Below, one piece after another: positions 61,592-64,000 of a stretch of DNA of 64,000 nt. Made by a program: the position numbers and the translations under genes. Below the pieces are notes generated by a model. The model saw nothing but the letters and a program-made list of their open reading frames with translations, did not search any database and was not told the DNA's origin. The stretch covers positions 207,313-271,312 of the forward strand of contig NZ_JACHID010000002.1 of assembly GCF_014203025.1 (NCBI RefSeq), written 5' to 3'. Each line of letters opens with the position of its first letter. The stretch's first letter is position 1. Origin of the DNA: Desulfurispira natronophila. GTDB taxonomy: Bacteria; Chrysiogenota; Chrysiogenetes; Chrysiogenales; Chrysiogenaceae.

Positions 61592-63670
61592 ATGCGAAGC
61601 AAAGGACAAGGTCAACGCGGCTCATTACTAATCGTAGCCGTTTTTCTCATTACAGCCATTGCGGCCATGGGTATAGCAGTGACATCTATTTTTTCCGGCA
61701 GTTCCTTGGGGGGGATTTGGTCAAAAGACAGTATGGAGTACCAGTCAAAGTACCGTTATTTATCAATGCCCAGTGAACCATCAAGTGAATCTGAAGATAG
61801 TGCCTCCGAAGTATTCTCAATAAATAACCTCACTCTTTCCTCTGGAGCGCAGAATGCCACCATGAATGTGATTAATGAGAATACCGTTGAGGGGAGTATC
61901 CACAGTTTTCGTGTCCAGCTTGGAAACCAGGCAGAAGTTTCTGGCGATGTTATAGCTGTAGAAAATGTAACACTGGGGAACGAGTCCGAGGTTGGTGGTG
62001 GGATCTGCACCTATGGCAATGTCACTCTGGAGAATCATACCTCAGTGGGTAAGGATATTCACTCCCATGGAAACGTTACCCTCGGTGCAAACCACAGTAT
62101 TGCCCATGCTAACCTGTATGCCGCCGGGGATGTTTCGCTATTGAATGGTGCCCAGATTATGGGGGATATTCATGCGGGTGGTAATGTAAGCCTTGGACAT
62201 AATGTAACCGTGCATGGCAACATTTATGCCGGTGGAAACGTGACCTTTACCAGTAGCAACGGTGTGGTGAAAGGCAATGTTCACTCTGGTGGTAACCTGG
62301 TTTTTCAGTATCGTTGCACTATTGAAGGGAGCGTCTGGGTTGCGGGAAGCATCTCAGCGAGTTCAAGCGAATCCGTCATCCATGGAGATGCCACTGCGGG
62401 CGGCTCAATCAATATGGGATGGCAGGGGCTAGTCAAGGGGGTGGCTACTGCCAATGCTGCAGATATTCCCATTACTCCACCACAGGCTCCGGTCTACTGC
62501 CCCCCCTTGTGCACCCCAAAGCATAAAGAATTTGAGGCTGGAACCCAGAATCTCAGCGCAGACTGGCAGCAGGATATAACCATTACCCCTGGAAGTTATG
62601 GGAACCTGCAGTTGGGAGGGCAGAACAAGGTATACCTCAGCGCTGGCACATATGTTTTTAATGATATTCAATCAGGCACCCAGCCTTCACTGTATTTCGA
62701 TCTCTCAGCGGGTGATGTGACGATCTTTGTAAAAGGAAATGTTTCTTTCGGAGATCAGTTGAGTGTTCATGTAAAAACAGGTTCCGGCGAACATGAGTCA
62801 CTGACTCAGGAAAATAATTTGCGCCAGCATCTGAAGCCCTATGCCGCACATGTTTACCTGGAAGCACTCGGGAATTTCTCTATGAGCGACCAGAATGAGT
62901 GGTTTGGGACGATTTACATAAAAAATAACATCTCGTTTAGTAATCAAAACCTGTTGGTCGGAGCGTATCTTTCATCTGACGGTATTGTCAGCACGGCGAA
63001 TCAGATGGAGGTTGCCTATGTGCCATCAAATTACGCTTTAAATAGCTGGGAGTACGAAGATTGTGAATTTGGGGGCGCAGGTGGTCAGCATGCACAGATA
63101 AAAGCTTTCAATGAAGAGTTGATAATTCTTTCGGCAATCTTTGATGATGTGATTGTTATGGATGAGCAGCAAACCGGCAATGTGACGACTGGTGACATGA
63201 GTCTAGTTGCATGGGTTAAGCCAAGTAGCGAGTCAATAACTGTCGCATCCAAGGGTGGGCATGTCGGTCCCGGCTATAGTCTTTATATTGACCAAGATAA
63301 TTTGGCTGTTTTTCAGGTGAAGGATGAAAGTGGAAATGTGCGATCTGTTTCCTCACAACATCCTGTCAGTGTGGAGAAATGGAGTCATCTCGCTGCAATA
63401 ATTGAAAGATCAGCAAGCGAGGAATATCAACTAAGATTATACCATAACGGCATTCGCCAGGATGGCCTGTTGATCAATCCAAACATAGACTTCTCTACCG
63501 CTGACATAGATTCAAATTCATACTTTACTATCGGTGGGCAAAATAATGGTGGTTCACTTGATATGAACTTCTTGTATGATGGCTCGATTGCAAATTTACA
63601 TTTTTTCCCGTATGCCATCAGTAATGCAAATATACGGCATTTCTATAATCAAAATATGGAGACCGATTAA
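61592..63670 (+). CDS. PilX/MshP-like protein fused to beta-helix repeats and a LamG domain (MshP/MshQ-like)
   Basis: A 692-residue tip or surface protein. The N-terminal GSLLIVAVFLITAIAAMGIAV segment (about 8-30) is the single-helix module of PilX/MshP proteins, without the usual prepilin glutamate. Residues 118-283 form nine repeats of about 18 residues, each with a GxxxxGNVTLG-type core, resembling a bactofilin or right-handed beta-helix stack. A linker of about 230 residues follows. About 530-690 are a LamG/concanavalin-like domain (MSLVAWVKPSS and WSHLAAIIERS as its strands). In Vibrio, mshP and the large LamG protein mshQ are separate genes; here the parts are in one chain. I use ATG 61592; earlier in-frame starts lack the helix context. 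Confidence 0.75.
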   Translation: MRSKGQGQRGSLLIVAVFLITAIAAMGIAVTSIFSGSSLGGIWSKDSMEYQSKYRYLSMPSEPSSESEDSASEVFSINNLTLSSGAQNATMNVINENTVEGSIHSFRVQLGNQAEVSGDVIAVENVTLGNESEVGGGICTYGNVTLENHTSVGKDIHSHGNVTLGANHSIAHANLYAAGDVSLLNGAQIMGDIHAGGNVSLGHNVTVHGNIYAGGNVTFTSSNGVVKGNVHSGGNLVFQYRCTIEGSVWVAGSISASSSESVIHGDATAGGSINMGWQGLVKGVATANAADIPITPPQAPVYCPPLCTPKHKEFEAGTQNLSADWQQDITITPGSYGNLQLGGQNKVYLSAGTYVFNDIQSGTQPSLYFDLSAGDVTIFVKGNVSFGDQLSVHVKTGSGEHESLTQENNLRQHLKPYAAHVYLEALGNFSMSDQNEWFGTIYIKNNISFSNQNLLVGAYLSSDGIVSTANQMEVAYVPSNYALNSWEYEDCEFGGAGGQHAQIKAFNEELIILSAIFDDVIVMDEQQTGNVTTGDMSLVAWVKPSSESITVASKGGHVGPGYSLYIDQDNLAVFQVKDESGNVRSVSSQHPVSVEKWSHLAAIIERSASEEYQLRLYHNGIRQDGLLINPNIDFSTADIDSNSYFTIGGQNNGGSLDMNFLYDGSIANLHFFPYAISNANIRHFYNQNMETD
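61943..62440 (+). repeat. Nine-fold internal protein repeat encoded in the LamG/PilX-like gene
   Basis: About 498 bases encoding roughly nine repeats of 18-19 residues. Core units include YGNVTLENHTSVGK, HGNVTLGANHSIAH, AGDVSLLNGAQIMG, GGNVSLGHNVTVHG and GGNVTFTSSNGVVKG. The repeats differ at DNA level, so they are old rather than a fresh tandem expansion. Confidence 0.65.
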
Positions 63671-63784
63671 CCCTTCAGCTATCCCAACTTTGACACCCTA
63701 CTTTGCAAGTCTTTTATCTTGAGACTGTTACAGGATCAAGATTTTCCTTCTGGCACTACATTTCTTCAGTTTTGTGCATTTTCC

Positions 63785-64000
63785 TCAGACGATTATCTTT
63801 TTCACCCCTCCAGGATTCATCTCCAAACCAAGGGCCTGGTATATGCGTCTTTGGCCTGCCTCTGCGGTGGTAGCCTTACGTACGTGCAGGCTGTGCCCAT
63901 CGGCACGCTTGAAGATGGTGGTAATACGGCACTGCTGCTCCATGATTTGGCGCAGGCTACTCCAGCGATCGTTGATGCCGTGTGCCCTGAGGCTGTGGCG
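63785..64000 (-). CDS. Transposase C-terminal fragment (runs off the window)
   Basis: The last 71 codons of a minus-strand gene entering from beyond base 64,000, ending TGA (complement at 63785-63787). The translation reads RHSLRAHGINDRWSSLRQIM and later HVRKATTAEAGQRRIYQALG. This resembles the C-terminal part of IS4/IS1634-type DDE transposases, whose end often has the RKAT and IYQALG patterns. The catalytic triad is outside the window, so family and integrity cannot be judged, and no terminal inverted repeat is visible in the 100 bases after the stop. Confidence 0.65.
   Translation of the reverse strand, partial: RHSLRAHGINDRWSSLRQIMEQQCRITTIFKRADGHSLHVRKATTAEAGQRRIYQALGLEMNPGGVKKIIV

Noticed and set aside
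63716..63742. Possible terminator after the LamG gene (ATCTTGA...TCAAGAT)
   Set aside because: A 7-base AT-rich stem with a 13-base loop and a short T-run is too weak to call as a terminator.

Overview
The window is a gene-dense, moderately GC-rich bacterial chromosome segment from a Gram-negative, probably anaerobically respiring organism. The evidence for this is a type II secretion block, an MSHA-type pilus locus with two secretins, lipoproteins, a pentaheme OmcA/MtrC-like cytochrome, a monoheme c-type cytochrome, a hybrid cluster protein (Hcp) with a Crp/Fnr-type regulator, and molybdenum cofactor genes. By gene content I lean towards Desulfuromonadota- or Chrysiogenota-like bacteria. This is an inference and cannot be settled without searches.

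Layout. 1-1.4 kb: the conserved rpmH-rnpA-yidD-yidC cluster on the minus strand, with yidC cut by the window edge. 1.5-8.8 kb: minus-strand housekeeping genes (DHH phosphoesterase, thiamine-binding protein, aspS, hisS, a two-gene split RdgC homologue, Mrp/ApbC). 8.9-12.5 kb: pyrF, a small Fe-S protein, mntP and a CoA-transferase. 12.8-20.1 kb: gspN and gspCDEF followed by an ExoD-like gene. 20.2-27.4 kb: M3 peptidase, ribH-nusB, a short run with arginine decarboxylase and a monoheme cytochrome, and a purine permease. 27.5-31.9 kb: hcp divergent from a Crp/Fnr regulator with an FNR-like box between them, then an NMT1-PAS-GGDEF-like receptor. 32-34.1 kb: a minus-strand run of mobB, moaC, a small membrane protein, a DtxR/MntR repressor and an isochorismatase-like hydrolase. 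34.3-43.7 kb: a transporter, HIT protein, YqeY, CvpA, NAD synthetase, and two carbohydrate enzymes (a nucleotidyltransferase/phosphomutase fusion and a GH57 enzyme).

43.8-47.7 kb looks rearranged. A 3'-truncated membrane sensor and a 3'-truncated cytochrome converge and overlap, a sigma-54 response regulator has lost its C-terminus, and REP-like palindromes follow. A complete histidine kinase and a single-domain response regulator flank this region. 50.5-63.7 kb is a long plus-strand MSHA-type pilus/pseudopilus operon: mshI, PilN-like, mshJ, mshK, mshL, an SH3/TPR protein, mshE, mshG, several prepilins, an Ig-like lipoprotein, and a large PilX-like protein with beta-helix-like repeats and a LamG domain. 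The last 0.2 kb holds the 3' end of a transposase.

The most unusual material is the pilus locus, the scrambled 44-47 kb zone, the split RdgC, and several proteins with degenerate catalytic motifs. I saw no CRISPR array, rRNA or tRNA gene by eye.
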